DNA of 11,465 nt from positions 1-11,465 of the forward strand of contig CAJJNP010000104.1 in assembly GCA_905193145.1 (NCBI GenBank). The letters run 5' to 3'. Each line of letters begins with the position of its first letter. Within the stretch, counting starts at the first letter, position 1. Made by a program: the position numbers and the translations under genes. The DNA comes from an uncultured Odoribacter sp. GTDB taxonomy: Bacteria > Bacteroidota > Bacteroidia > Bacteroidales > Marinifilaceae. The notes beneath the pieces were generated by a model that saw only the letters and a list, made by a program, of their open reading frames with translations, was not told the DNA's origin and searched no databases. Positions 1 through 5,874 of the stretch are shown here, one piece after another.

Positions 1-50
1 ATACAACAAATGCCGGAAAGCCCACATGTGCTTTCCGGCATTTGTTGTAT
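1..50. terminator. Long perfect stem-loop, probable bidirectional terminator
   Basis: The arms at 1-21 and 30-50 are exact reverse complements (left arm begins ATACAACAAATGCCGG), leaving an 8-base loop. The inner part is GC-rich (GCCGGAAAGC) and the outer part is A-rich on the left and T-rich on the right, which is the shape of an intrinsic terminator that works in both directions. It starts 20 bp beyond the stop codon of the leftward cysteate synthase gene, so it most likely ends that transcript and perhaps a convergent gene left of the window. The stem begins at base 1, so it may be longer than can be seen here. Confidence 0.8.
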
Positions 51-70
51 CTTTGATAACTAAAATAAAC

Positions 71-1354
71 TTATCCGAATAATTCGGCAACAACTTGTTT
101 TACTGTTTCCGGGTCAGCATCAACAGGAAATACGTAATCCGGTTTTTTATAGAACAATTCATGCTCAGACTTAAAGCGACGGATACCTCCTCCAGTGATA
201 TTCAACATGATGATTGCATCTTTTTCCACTTTAGCCTCTGCAATGGCCTGCTGCAATGAAGCCAAAGCCACTCCGGCAGCGGGTTCAATATCAATACCTT
301 CTGTTTGTTCAAACAAAGCCGCAGCAGCTGCTGCCTCCTCATTAGTTGCAGCAAACATATCTCCTTTTGTAGCAGTCAAAGCATCAAACAATCCACCTTT
401 CAAAGAGTAAGGAGGTTTACGATTAGACAGCACTTTAGCTGAAATAATCTCCACCTGATGTCTTGCTTCTGCAGCATCCAACGGTAACAATTCACGAGAA
501 CCGGCTTTCCAGGAATCATACATCAATGTAAAAGGACGATTTTGTGATACCATCAATTTCATAATATTGTCACCATAACGGCCATCAACAATAAAACGCC
601 GGTTCGCTTCCCAGGCTGCAATAGCTCCAGTACCACTACCTACGGCTTGGAAATAATAGTCTGGAATCCGGCCAATTGTCGTTACTGCTGATAAAACGGT
701 TGTTCCCATACCGTCCCGACGAGCTACGTTTTTGGCTCCTCCTTCCGGATAGAACTTATCCATTTCACAAATAATATTGGAAAGATGTATAGAATCAAAA
801 TAATCGCTTCCTTTAGCAGTCACCACAACTTTTACACAAGGATCAAGCGGCTGTGCCGACCATAAAGCATCCAAGTTATCTTCAGGAAGACACAATAACA
901 AAGGAATTTTATTTTCAGAACAAACACGAGCAAAAGCTCTTGCCGTATTTCCTGCCGAAGCAACAACCATTACTTTGTCATAGCGGTCGTTATTACGTGC
1001 ACATACAGAATATGCTTCACACTCTTTAAACGATCCGGTTTTCATTGTAGCTCCTTTCTCAGGCCAATAACCGTTGAACGTTATATATAAATTAGAAAGT
1101 CCTAACCGGGCAGCCAATGCTTCACTTTTATAAGTAACCGGTGTACCAGATCCTTCTAAAACACGACAGACAGGCAACCAATCGGAATATTTATACAATC
1201 CCGGTAACTCTTCCTTTACTTCAAGTTGTTTCTTTGCATAATTGGCAAAAATCAATGCAGCCCCATCTTTATTCGGGCATTCCAGTTCCCAGTTTTTATC
1301 GGCAAATTGAGCGCCGCAACATCTGGATTCCAATACATAGTCAGTCTTTTCCAC
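71..1354 (-). CDS. Cysteate synthase-like PLP enzyme (threonine synthase fold)
   Basis: A 427-residue fold-type II PLP enzyme. The cofactor lysine is K110 in KTGSFKE, followed by the substrate/phosphate motif SAGNT (133-137) and the glycine-rich PLP-phosphate loop GSGTG (239-243). The N-terminus has a Cys-containing segment (C12, C13, C26) in the place where threonine synthases carry a small zinc-ribbon-like region. The overall pattern (ADWLP-type segment at 58-61, GYWPEKGA at 96-102, ASAGNTARAFA) matches my recollection of the cysteate synthase family, which makes L-cysteate from O-phosphoserine and sulfite in the cytoplasm. That reaction feeds coenzyme M in Methanosarcina and is thought to feed capnine-type sulfonolipids in some Bacteroidota. 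The start is GTG, chosen because a strong ribosome site lies 6 bp upstream. It appears monocistronic: divergent gene upstream, terminator downstream. The alternative is a true threonine synthase; the fold is certain, the substrate is not. Confidence 0.75.
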   Translation of the reverse strand: MEKTDYVLESRCCGAQFADKNWELECPNKDGAALIFANYAKKQLEVKEELPGLYKYSDWLPVCRVLEGSGTPVTYKSEALAARLGLSNLYITFNGYWPEKGATMKTGSFKECEAYSVCARNNDRYDKVMVVASAGNTARAFARVCSENKIPLLLCLPEDNLDALWSAQPLDPCVKVVVTAKGSDYFDSIHLSNIICEMDKFYPEGGAKNVARRDGMGTTVLSAVTTIGRIPDYYFQAVGSGTGAIAAWEANRRFIVDGRYGDNIMKLMVSQNRPFTLMYDSWKAGSRELLPLDAAEARHQVEIISAKVLSNRKPPYSLKGGLFDALTATKGDMFAATNEEAAAAAALFEQTEGIDIEPAAGVALASLQQAIAEAKVEKDAIIMLNITGGGIRRFKSEHELFYKKPDYVFPVDADPETVKQVVAELFG

Positions 1355-1360
1355 TGTATT

Positions 1361-1366
1361 CTCCTT
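1361..1366 (-). promoter_or_regulatory. Strong Shine-Dalgarno site of the cysteate synthase gene
   Basis: Read on the minus strand this is AAGGAG, then AATACA, then the GTG start. Bacteroidota genes usually lack such a site, and no ATG start with a comparable site exists nearby, so it decides the GTG start. Confidence 0.7.
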
Positions 1367-1384
1367 GTTAAAAATTTCAGTTTA

Positions 1385-1392
1385 CAAAAATA
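1385..1392 (-). promoter_or_regulatory. Candidate Bacteroidota -7 element for the cysteate synthase gene
   Basis: On the minus strand the sequence is TATTTTTG, a match to TAnnTTTG. Transcription would start near 1378 and give a leader of about 23 nt that includes the AAGGAG site. No good -33 TTTG is seen at the right distance, so support is moderate. Confidence 0.45.
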
Positions 1393-1416
1393 AGAGGTTT
1401 GATTATTTTTAAGGAG

Positions 1417-1428
1417 GGTATAAATACC
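1417..1428. promoter_or_regulatory. Small inverted repeat upstream of the cysteate synthase promoter
   Basis: GGTATAAATACC has perfect 5-bp arms (GGTAT/ATACC) around AA. It lies about 25-35 bp upstream of the candidate leftward -7 element, close to where the -33 region should be, so it could be an operator. A short AT-rich palindrome like this can also occur by chance. Confidence 0.3.
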
Positions 1429-1487
1429 ACTTTTAACAACAAAGGACAAAAAGAAAGAAAAAACATAGACATACTCTGAAAAATTTA

Positions 1488-1495
1488 TACCTTTA
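1488..1495 (+). promoter_or_regulatory. Candidate -7 element for the lipoprotein gene
   Basis: TACCTTTA matches TAnnTTTG except for the last base. It would start transcription near 1502, about 33 nt before the chosen ATG at 1535. The intergenic region also has an A-rich stretch at 1441-1465 that could serve as an upstream element. Confidence 0.4.
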
Positions 1496-1534
1496 CAACG
1501 CTATATTTTTATTACGGTTTTAGAGCATTTGTTT

Positions 1535-2896
1535 ATGAGACAGATTCTATTTTTAGGGATACTTATATGCATTGCCTCTTGCCACCGCAGCATGGAGCCC
1601 TGGCCCTATGACGGCGACAAACAGACAGTTTCAATCCAGACTTCCACAGCCCAACAGAACGGTTTCTACGGTCTGCCGGCCAATTGTCAATTATTCGTCT
1701 ATGACAAGATCAATCAACGCACAGACAAACAAGAAGCCCAACAGGACGGAAGCAAAAACCAATATAAAGTAAAATTATTTCCAGGAACATATGACGCCTA
1801 CTGCATCACGAATGCCAGCGAATCAGTTTACTGGAAGTATGAAGAAAATGCCTCTCCCGAAGCTATATTACTAAAATCCCAGACCCAGGGCGGCAGCAGA
1901 GACCACTTGATGGGACAATGCGAAATGGAAATAAAAGCAGATGGAAACAACGTCTTCAATTTCCAACTGGAACGCAAAGTCGGTCAACTTTTAATTATTG
2001 TACATAACATGCCGGAATGGCTCACTGATTTACAATTAAAAGTAAACAACATACCTAAATCTATCAGTCTGACAGGTATTTATGACAAAGGTACGCATAC
2101 CATCCAAGCAGATGCAACACAAGCTATTAATGGTATTTCTACAACCCAACTTCTCGTATTCCCTCCACAGAATTCCAAGAAAAGTAAATTGACCCTAACC
2201 TCGAATGCCCATAAGTATGTATCACAAGAGTATGAAATAAAGGAAATTGCAGCCAATAAAATCACTCGCATTGATATCACTTTCGAGGCGAAACCGGAAA
2301 TGAATATTGTTGATTTCACAACAACTCTTGTTGAATGGGACAAAGACACTATCAAAGAAAATTGGGAAACACCGACACCGGAACAAGAGCAACCATGCGA
2401 AGGTAGCGGAGACGGGTATAATATAGTAAACAACCCCGATTTTGAAGAGGAGTTCATAGAAGGCATTCCTTCCGGTTGGAAATTAGACGGCAGCGGGAAA
2501 AGCAAGCTCATCAAACAGGTGATGCTACCGGTACATCACGGTAATTACGCTGTACAATTAAATGGTTCTACCTATTTATATCAAGACGTATTCATAGATG
2601 GTGGTTATTGTTATCAACTGAAAATATTTGCCTATGCTCCCAACGAAAAGATCAAATGGCGTTACTGGTGCACTTGGATGCAAGGCAGCACGCCTCTGAA
2701 CAGTTTCTCGACAGAACTACATCCCGGCAACTATTGGAATCAAACAGACGGCTATATCGATATACTTGAAGGCAAGATTGTGCGTGCCCCTATCAATGCT
2801 ACAAGGTTGCGCATGGAAATCCGCACCTATTCTGGCACTCCGGAAGATGGAGAGGGTTTGTATATAGACGGAGTGAGTGTCGAAAGGGTAAGATAA
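1535..2896 (+). CDS. Lipoprotein: FimB/Mfa2-like N-terminal part plus carbohydrate-binding-like C-terminal domain
   Basis: A 453-residue predicted lipoprotein. The ATG at 1535 gives a short signal peptide with a lipobox ending IASC (lipidated C16). An in-frame TTG at 1529 would only add two residues. Residues about 30-270 resemble the fimbrial-anchor (FimB/Mfa2) or DUF5119 type of Bacteroidales lipoprotein: a strand LQ/CQLFVYDK (51-58), then a LFPGTYDAYCITNASE segment (81-96), and a later strand ending TTTLVEWDKDTI. A Pro/Glu/Gly linker (about 278-294) leads to a C-terminal beta-sandwich-like domain (296-453) that opens NIVNNPDFEEEF..GIPSGW and closes GLYIDGVSVERV, the pattern of galactose-binding-like or CBM4/9-type modules. 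It probably sits on the membrane surface or in the periplasm and binds a glycan or other subunits. No acidic surface-export signal follows C16 (HRSMEP). It stands alone, without fimbrial neighbours in view, so the function is inferred. Confidence 0.6.
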   Translation: MRQILFLGILICIASCHRSMEPWPYDGDKQTVSIQTSTAQQNGFYGLPANCQLFVYDKINQRTDKQEAQQDGSKNQYKVKLFPGTYDAYCITNASESVYWKYEENASPEAILLKSQTQGGSRDHLMGQCEMEIKADGNNVFNFQLERKVGQLLIIVHNMPEWLTDLQLKVNNIPKSISLTGIYDKGTHTIQADATQAINGISTTQLLVFPPQNSKKSKLTLTSNAHKYVSQEYEIKEIAANKITRIDITFEAKPEMNIVDFTTTLVEWDKDTIKENWETPTPEQEQPCEGSGDGYNIVNNPDFEEEFIEGIPSGWKLDGSGKSKLIKQVMLPVHHGNYAVQLNGSTYLYQDVFIDGGYCYQLKIFAYAPNEKIKWRYWCTWMQGSTPLNSFSTELHPGNYWNQTDGYIDILEGKIVRAPINATRLRMEIRTYSGTPEDGEGLYIDGVSVERVR

Positions 2897-2923
2897 AAAA
2901 TCATTGCAAACGCAACTATTTTC

Positions 2924-2960
2924 TATCCTCAGTATAACAATATAGGATATCTCCCTTTTT
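2924..2960 (+). terminator. Weak stem-loop with T-tract after the lipoprotein gene
   Basis: TATCCT (2924-2929) pairs with AGGATA (2944-2949) across a 14-base loop and is followed by a T-rich run (2955-2960). The stem is short and AT-rich, so it is only a candidate. It lies 28 bp past the stop codon, where a terminator is expected. Confidence 0.3.
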
Positions 2961-3002
2961 TCTCCTGCCCAAATCCCATACATTTCCAACTTAAATATAT
3001 GG

Positions 3003-3049
3003 CAACTATAAGACAAAGATAACAAGTTGTTATCTTTGTCTTATAGTTG
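3003..3049. repeat. 47-bp palindrome with 23-bp perfect arms carrying promoter-like motifs on both strands
   Basis: The left arm 3003-3025 (begins CAACTATAAGACAAAG) and right arm 3027-3049 are exact reverse complements around a single G at 3026. Each arm contains TATCTTTG, a perfect Bacteroides -7 motif: leftward at 3014-3021 and rightward at 3031-3038. It sits between two convergent genes. A terminator role is possible, but the stem is AT-rich and neither side has a clear T-tract. Divergent promoters or a small mobile or extragenic palindrome are alternatives. Confidence 0.75.
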
Positions 3050-3071
3050 TGTTATCTTTGACATATAGATG
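3028..3071 (+). repeat. Tandem 22-bp direct repeat extending the palindrome
   Basis: Unit 3028-3049 (TGTTATCTTTGTCTTATAG...) is followed at once by unit 3050-3071, identical at 19 of 22 positions. Both carry TATCTTTG, at 3031-3038 and 3053-3060. The second unit also forms its own small inverted repeat, TGACAT/ATGTCA (3059-3064 and 3069-3074). In all, three copies of the same unit lie here: one inverted and two direct. The rest of the gap up to the mutY stop (3086-3143) is purine-rich, with no feature I can name. Confidence 0.65.
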
Positions 3072-3143
3072 TCATATATTTAAGAGGGAGGAAAGTAAGA
3101 GAAAAGAGGGCGAAAAGAAAGCACAATGAGGGTAAATTACCTA

Positions 3144-4235
3144 TCAGACGGATTCCATTCCATGATATAACTCAATCAAACGAGGGACAGCATATTTGTC
3201 AAGTTCATCTATTCCCACTTGAAAGAAATCCGACATTCCCGGTCCGAAATGACTTACTTCCAGTTTGTAAAAACGTGCATATATAATCCGGTGAGAAAGT
3301 ATATGACGTGGCATTTCCACAAACTGCAATACCTGCACAGGTTCAACACCTGCCATCAAATTCCGGTATTCAATACTCTGCTGCAATTCAGAGAAATCAA
3401 CGGCTTCTGCCGTTTCTATCAACGGATATTCATAAAGATTCTGCCAAATATCCTTTGCCTCACGACGATGCAAAAGAGTAGCATCACCACAACAAATATG
3501 AAAATAATTGAAATAACGGGGCTTTACAACCGTTTTTCCCGCTTTTACAGGCAAAACATCAACCCGTCCTTCAGCATAAGCCCGACAGCCATCCTGCAAA
3601 GGACACCGGCAACAATCCGGAGATTGAGGTGTGCATTGTATAGCACCAAAATCCATGATAGCCTGATTGTATAAATCCGGATGCTTCAAATCTATCAACT
3701 CCTGAGCCAACGTTTTGAAATCCTTTTTGCCCTGATTGCTGTCAATAGGAGTTTCTATACCAAAAAAACGTGACAAAACCCGATACACATTACCATCAAC
3801 CACAGCATAAGGCTGTTTCCACGCAAATGAGCAGATTGCTGCCGCAGTGTAATCGCCAATACCTTTCAAAGAAAGCACATCGTTGTAATTTTGCGGGAAT
3901 CGCCCACCGAAGCGCAACATCATATCTTTAGCTGCTGCATGCAGATTACGCGCCCGACTATAATAACCCAATCCCTGCCAACATTTCATCACTTCATCTT
4001 CGGGAGCTTCTGCCAATTCCCGAATATTCGGAAATTGCAACATAAAACGGTGATAATAATCCAATCCTTGTGCAACACGAGTCTGCTGTAAGATAATCTC
4101 TGATATCCAGATACAATATGGGTCTCTGGTTTCACGCCATGGCAATTCGCGCTTATGCCCGGCATACCAATCTATCAACTTGCCTGCTATTTCCAAAACA
4201 CACAATTTAAACACATAATTCCGCAACTGTAGCAC
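3144..4235 (-). CDS. mutY: A/G-specific adenine DNA glycosylase
   Basis: MutY removes adenine mispaired with 8-oxoguanine in base-excision repair. In the 363-residue frame: the catalytic Glu is E46 in WISEIILQQTRV, the helix-hairpin-helix is LKGIGDYTAAAI (123-134), the conserved Asp is D147 in VVDGNVYRV, and the [4Fe-4S] ligands are C201, C208, C211 and C217 with C-X6-C-X2-C-X5-C spacing. A NUDIX-like C-terminal domain (about 235-350) includes MPRHILSHR (308-316), the region that senses 8-oxoG. All key residues are present. The frame opens with GTG at 4235, inside ybaK. Family length suggests a later start: GTG at 4214 (overlapping the ybaK stop), or TTG at 4205 or 4196, the last giving a product that begins EIAGKLIDWY after its start residue. 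It is probably transcribed from the ybaK promoter. The nearest downstream structures are the repeats at 3003-3074. Confidence 0.95.
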   Translation of the reverse strand: MLQLRNYVFKLCVLEIAGKLIDWYAGHKRELPWRETRDPYCIWISEIILQQTRVAQGLDYYHRFMLQFPNIRELAEAPEDEVMKCWQGLGYYSRARNLHAAAKDMMLRFGGRFPQNYNDVLSLKGIGDYTAAAICSFAWKQPYAVVDGNVYRVLSRFFGIETPIDSNQGKKDFKTLAQELIDLKHPDLYNQAIMDFGAIQCTPQSPDCCRCPLQDGCRAYAEGRVDVLPVKAGKTVVKPRYFNYFHICCGDATLLHRREAKDIWQNLYEYPLIETAEAVDFSELQQSIEYRNLMAGVEPVQVLQFVEMPRHILSHRIIYARFYKLEVSHFGPGMSDFFQVGIDELDKYAVPRLIELYHGMESV

Positions 4236-4689
4236 TTGTAAAGGCTACCAAATCAGCCGGAGCTATCTTTATCTGCAATCCCCGCACTCCGGCACTGATA
4301 TATATGAAACTGAAATTCATACAAGTTGTGTGTATAAATGTCGGAAAAGGCTTTTTCATTCCAATAGGAGAACATCCCCCACGAATATATCCGGTGGTAG
4401 GCAACAGTTCTTTCATATGAATCATCTCCGCACTTTTATTGCCGGAAAGTTTGGCTGCAGCCTTTAAGTCCACCTCACAATCGCCCGGTATTACACAAAC
4501 AAAAATGCCATTACGGTCACCACGCAAGACAAGCGTTTTAAATACCTGTGCAATATTTTCATTCAGTTGCTCTGCAACATGTGTTGCAGCCAAATTATCC
4601 TCATCCACTTCATAAGGTAGCAATTCATATTTAATTTTTGCCTTATCCAACAAACGAGCAGCATTCGTTTTATTAATTTTCATAACCAT
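4207..4689 (-). CDS. ybaK: Cys-tRNA(Pro)/Cys-tRNA(Cys) deacylase YbaK-type
   Basis: A 160-residue YbaK/EbsC-family editing protein that hydrolyses mischarged Cys-tRNA(Pro) in trans. The family lysine (K46 in the Haemophilus protein) corresponds to K51 in QVFKTLVLRGD. The substrate-site signature is TTGYIRGGCSPIGMKK (98-113), and the end FIYISAGVRGLQIKIAPADL follows the family closely. Length is normal. Two in-frame ATGs exist, at 4689 and 4683 (MVMK), and either may be used. It is the first gene of a leftward unit and overlaps the start region of mutY, so the two are probably co-transcribed from the -7 element at 4723-4730. Both protect fidelity, one of translation and one of DNA, but a functional link is not shown by this alone. 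Confidence 0.93.
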   Translation of the reverse strand: MVMKINKTNAARLLDKAKIKYELLPYEVDEDNLAATHVAEQLNENIAQVFKTLVLRGDRNGIFVCVIPGDCEVDLKAAAKLSGNKSAEMIHMKELLPTTGYIRGGCSPIGMKKPFPTFIHTTCMNFSFIYISAGVRGLQIKIAPADLVAFTSATVAELCV

Positions 4690-4722
4690 ATAATCTAACC
4701 TTCCATTCTATCTGTTATGTGA

Positions 4723-4730
4723 CAAAAGTA
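4723..4730 (-). promoter_or_regulatory. Bacteroidota -7 element for ybaK-mutY
   Basis: On the minus strand this reads TACTTTTG, a full match to TAnnTTTG. The start would be near 4716, giving a leader of about 27 nt before the first ATG. It lies only 12 bp from the oppositely directed -7 element of the transporter genes. Confidence 0.6.
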
Positions 4731-4742
4731 ACAAAAAAAGTA

Positions 4743-4750
4743 TACCTTTG
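4743..4750 (+). promoter_or_regulatory. Bacteroidota -7 element for the chromate-transporter pair
   Basis: TACCTTTG matches TAnnTTTG fully and would start transcription near 4757, about 39 nt before ATG 4796. The in-frame TTG at 4748 lies inside this element, which argues against the longer reading frame as the real protein. Confidence 0.65.
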
Positions 4751-4795
4751 CGTATCTACAGAAAGGCTATTTACCATTTAAAATTGCAATCAAAA

Positions 4796-5344
4796 ATGTA
4801 TTGGACACTTTTTCTGACTTTCGTTAAAATCGGGATGTTCACCATCGGCGGAGGTTATGCCATGATACCGCTCATTGAGCGAGAAGTTGTCAATCGCGGT
4901 TGGTTGGAGAAAAATGATTTTCTAGATCTTTTTGCCGTTACCCAATCTATACCGGGAATCTTTGCTGTCAATATTTCCATATTTGTAGGTTATAAATTAA
5001 GACGGATTCCCGGCAGCATTATTTGTGCCCTTGGTACGATATTGCCATCATTTTGCATTATTCTAGCCATAGCCTTATTCTTTAACCACTTTCAAGACAA
5101 TATCTGGGTTATGAAGATTTTTCATGGGATACGGCCTGCCGTAGTAGCATTAATTGTTGTTCCATGCCTTTCTGCAGCCCGCTCCCTACACTTAAAACGG
5201 TTTGAACTGATATTTCCACTATTAGGTGCGCTATTCATCTGGAAATGCGGAGTTTCACCTATATACATCATTTTAGCCGGTATAACAGGAGGTCTGCTAT
5301 ATACATTTGGGATAAAAGACAAATTTAAAAACAAACAACTATGA
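4796..5344 (+). CDS. chrA: Chromate transporter family protein, short CHR subunit 1
   Basis: A 182-residue membrane protein with one CHR domain. The N-terminus has LFLTFVKIGMFTIGGGYAMI and then PLIEREVV; the mid signature is QSIPGIFAVNISIFVGYK, followed by GIRPAVVALIVVPCLSA. About five hydrophobic segments can be seen. Short CHR proteins work as pairs encoded by adjacent genes, each equal to half of the long ChrA. ATG 4796 is chosen because the frame upstream overlaps the promoter and the extension is not hydrophobic or family-like. The stop overlaps the next start (ATGA at 5341-5344), so translation is probably coupled. The family is named for chromate efflux, but in an anaerobic gut-type bacterium the natural substrate is unproven. 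The usual Pro-Gly-Pro of the mid signature reads PGI in this half. Confidence 0.88.
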   Translation: MYWTLFLTFVKIGMFTIGGGYAMIPLIEREVVNRGWLEKNDFLDLFAVTQSIPGIFAVNISIFVGYKLRRIPGSIICALGTILPSFCIILAIALFFNHFQDNIWVMKIFHGIRPAVVALIVVPCLSAARSLHLKRFELIFPLLGALFIWKCGVSPIYIILAGITGGLLYTFGIKDKFKNKQL

Positions 5345-5871
5345 TGATTTACTGGCAATTGTTCTGCGTGTACACCAAAATAGGTATCTTCGGTTTCGGT
5401 GGCGGATACGCCATGCTTTCGTTGATTCAGCACGAAGTGGTGGAAAAACACCAGTGGCTCACCTCGCAACAATTCACAGATATTGTTGCCATATCGCAAA
5501 TGACCCCCGGTCCTATCGGCATTAACAGCGCCACTTATATCGGATACACAGCAACGGGAAGCGTATGGGGATCCATCGTAGCAACTTTTGCAGTCTGCTT
5601 TCCTTCTTTTCTACTGGTTTTGCTCATTTCCTATTTTTATGAAAAATTCAAAGCAAACAAATATGTTGCAGCAGCATTCTCAGGTCTCCGTCCTATGACT
5701 GTCGGTTTGATTGCCGCAGCCGGATTGATGCTGATGAACCAAGAAAACTTTATTGATTATAAAAGTGTACTGATCTTTATCGGTGCTTTTATTCTCACCT
5801 GGAGATACAAAATTCATCCTATTTTGATGATTTGCATTGCAGGCTTGGTCGGACTTATCATTTATTGGTAA
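5341..5871 (+). CDS. chrA: Chromate transporter family protein, short CHR subunit 2
   Basis: A 176-residue second CHR half, homologous to the preceding gene: CVYTKIGIFGFGGGYAMLSL near the N-terminus, the signature QMTPGPIGINSATYIGYT, then GLRPMTVGLIAAAGLML, and a C-terminal hydrophobic pair ending in GLVGLIIYW. The mid motif here keeps the canonical PGP, unlike its partner, so the two halves have diverged, as expected for a heterodimer with opposite membrane orientations. It starts at the ATG that overlaps the partner's stop (two successive ATGs, MMIYW). Its stop lies 3 bp from that of the convergent outer-membrane gene, leaving no room for a separate terminator. Confidence 0.88.
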   Translation: MMIYWQLFCVYTKIGIFGFGGGYAMLSLIQHEVVEKHQWLTSQQFTDIVAISQMTPGPIGINSATYIGYTATGSVWGSIVATFAVCFPSFLLVLLISYFYEKFKANKYVAAAFSGLRPMTVGLIAAAGLMLMNQENFIDYKSVLIFIGAFILTWRYKIHPILMICIAGLVGLIIYW

Positions 5872-5874
5872 GGC

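Noticed and set aside
2080..2514. 144-residue leftward frame inside the lipoprotein gene
   Set aside because: It is fully antisense to a well-supported gene, has low-complexity Ser-rich composition and no recognisable motif, and has no promoter of its own.
2717..3025. 102-residue leftward frame spanning the lipoprotein 3' end and the palindrome
   Set aside because: A leftward -7 motif at 3014-3021 points into this region, but it overlaps the frame's own first codons. Most of the frame is antisense to coding sequence, and the product resembles nothing. An antisense RNA is more plausible than a protein.
3003..3074. Invertible promoter or CRISPR-like array
   Set aside because: The inverted arms are adjacent, with one base between them, so there is no segment to invert. 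There are only three unit copies and no spacers of regular length.
3219..3674. 151-residue rightward frame opposite mutY
   Set aside because: Antisense shadow of a highly conserved gene, with no motifs.
4748..4795. 16-residue N-terminal extension of the first CHR protein from a TTG start
   Set aside because: The TTG lies in the -7 promoter element, so the transcript would begin after it. The basic extension is not part of the CHR family pattern.
4796..5871. The two CHR genes as one long chrA broken by a frameshift
   Set aside because: Each half is a complete single CHR domain with its own ATG, joined by a normal ATGA stop/start overlap, as in known paired short CHR proteins.
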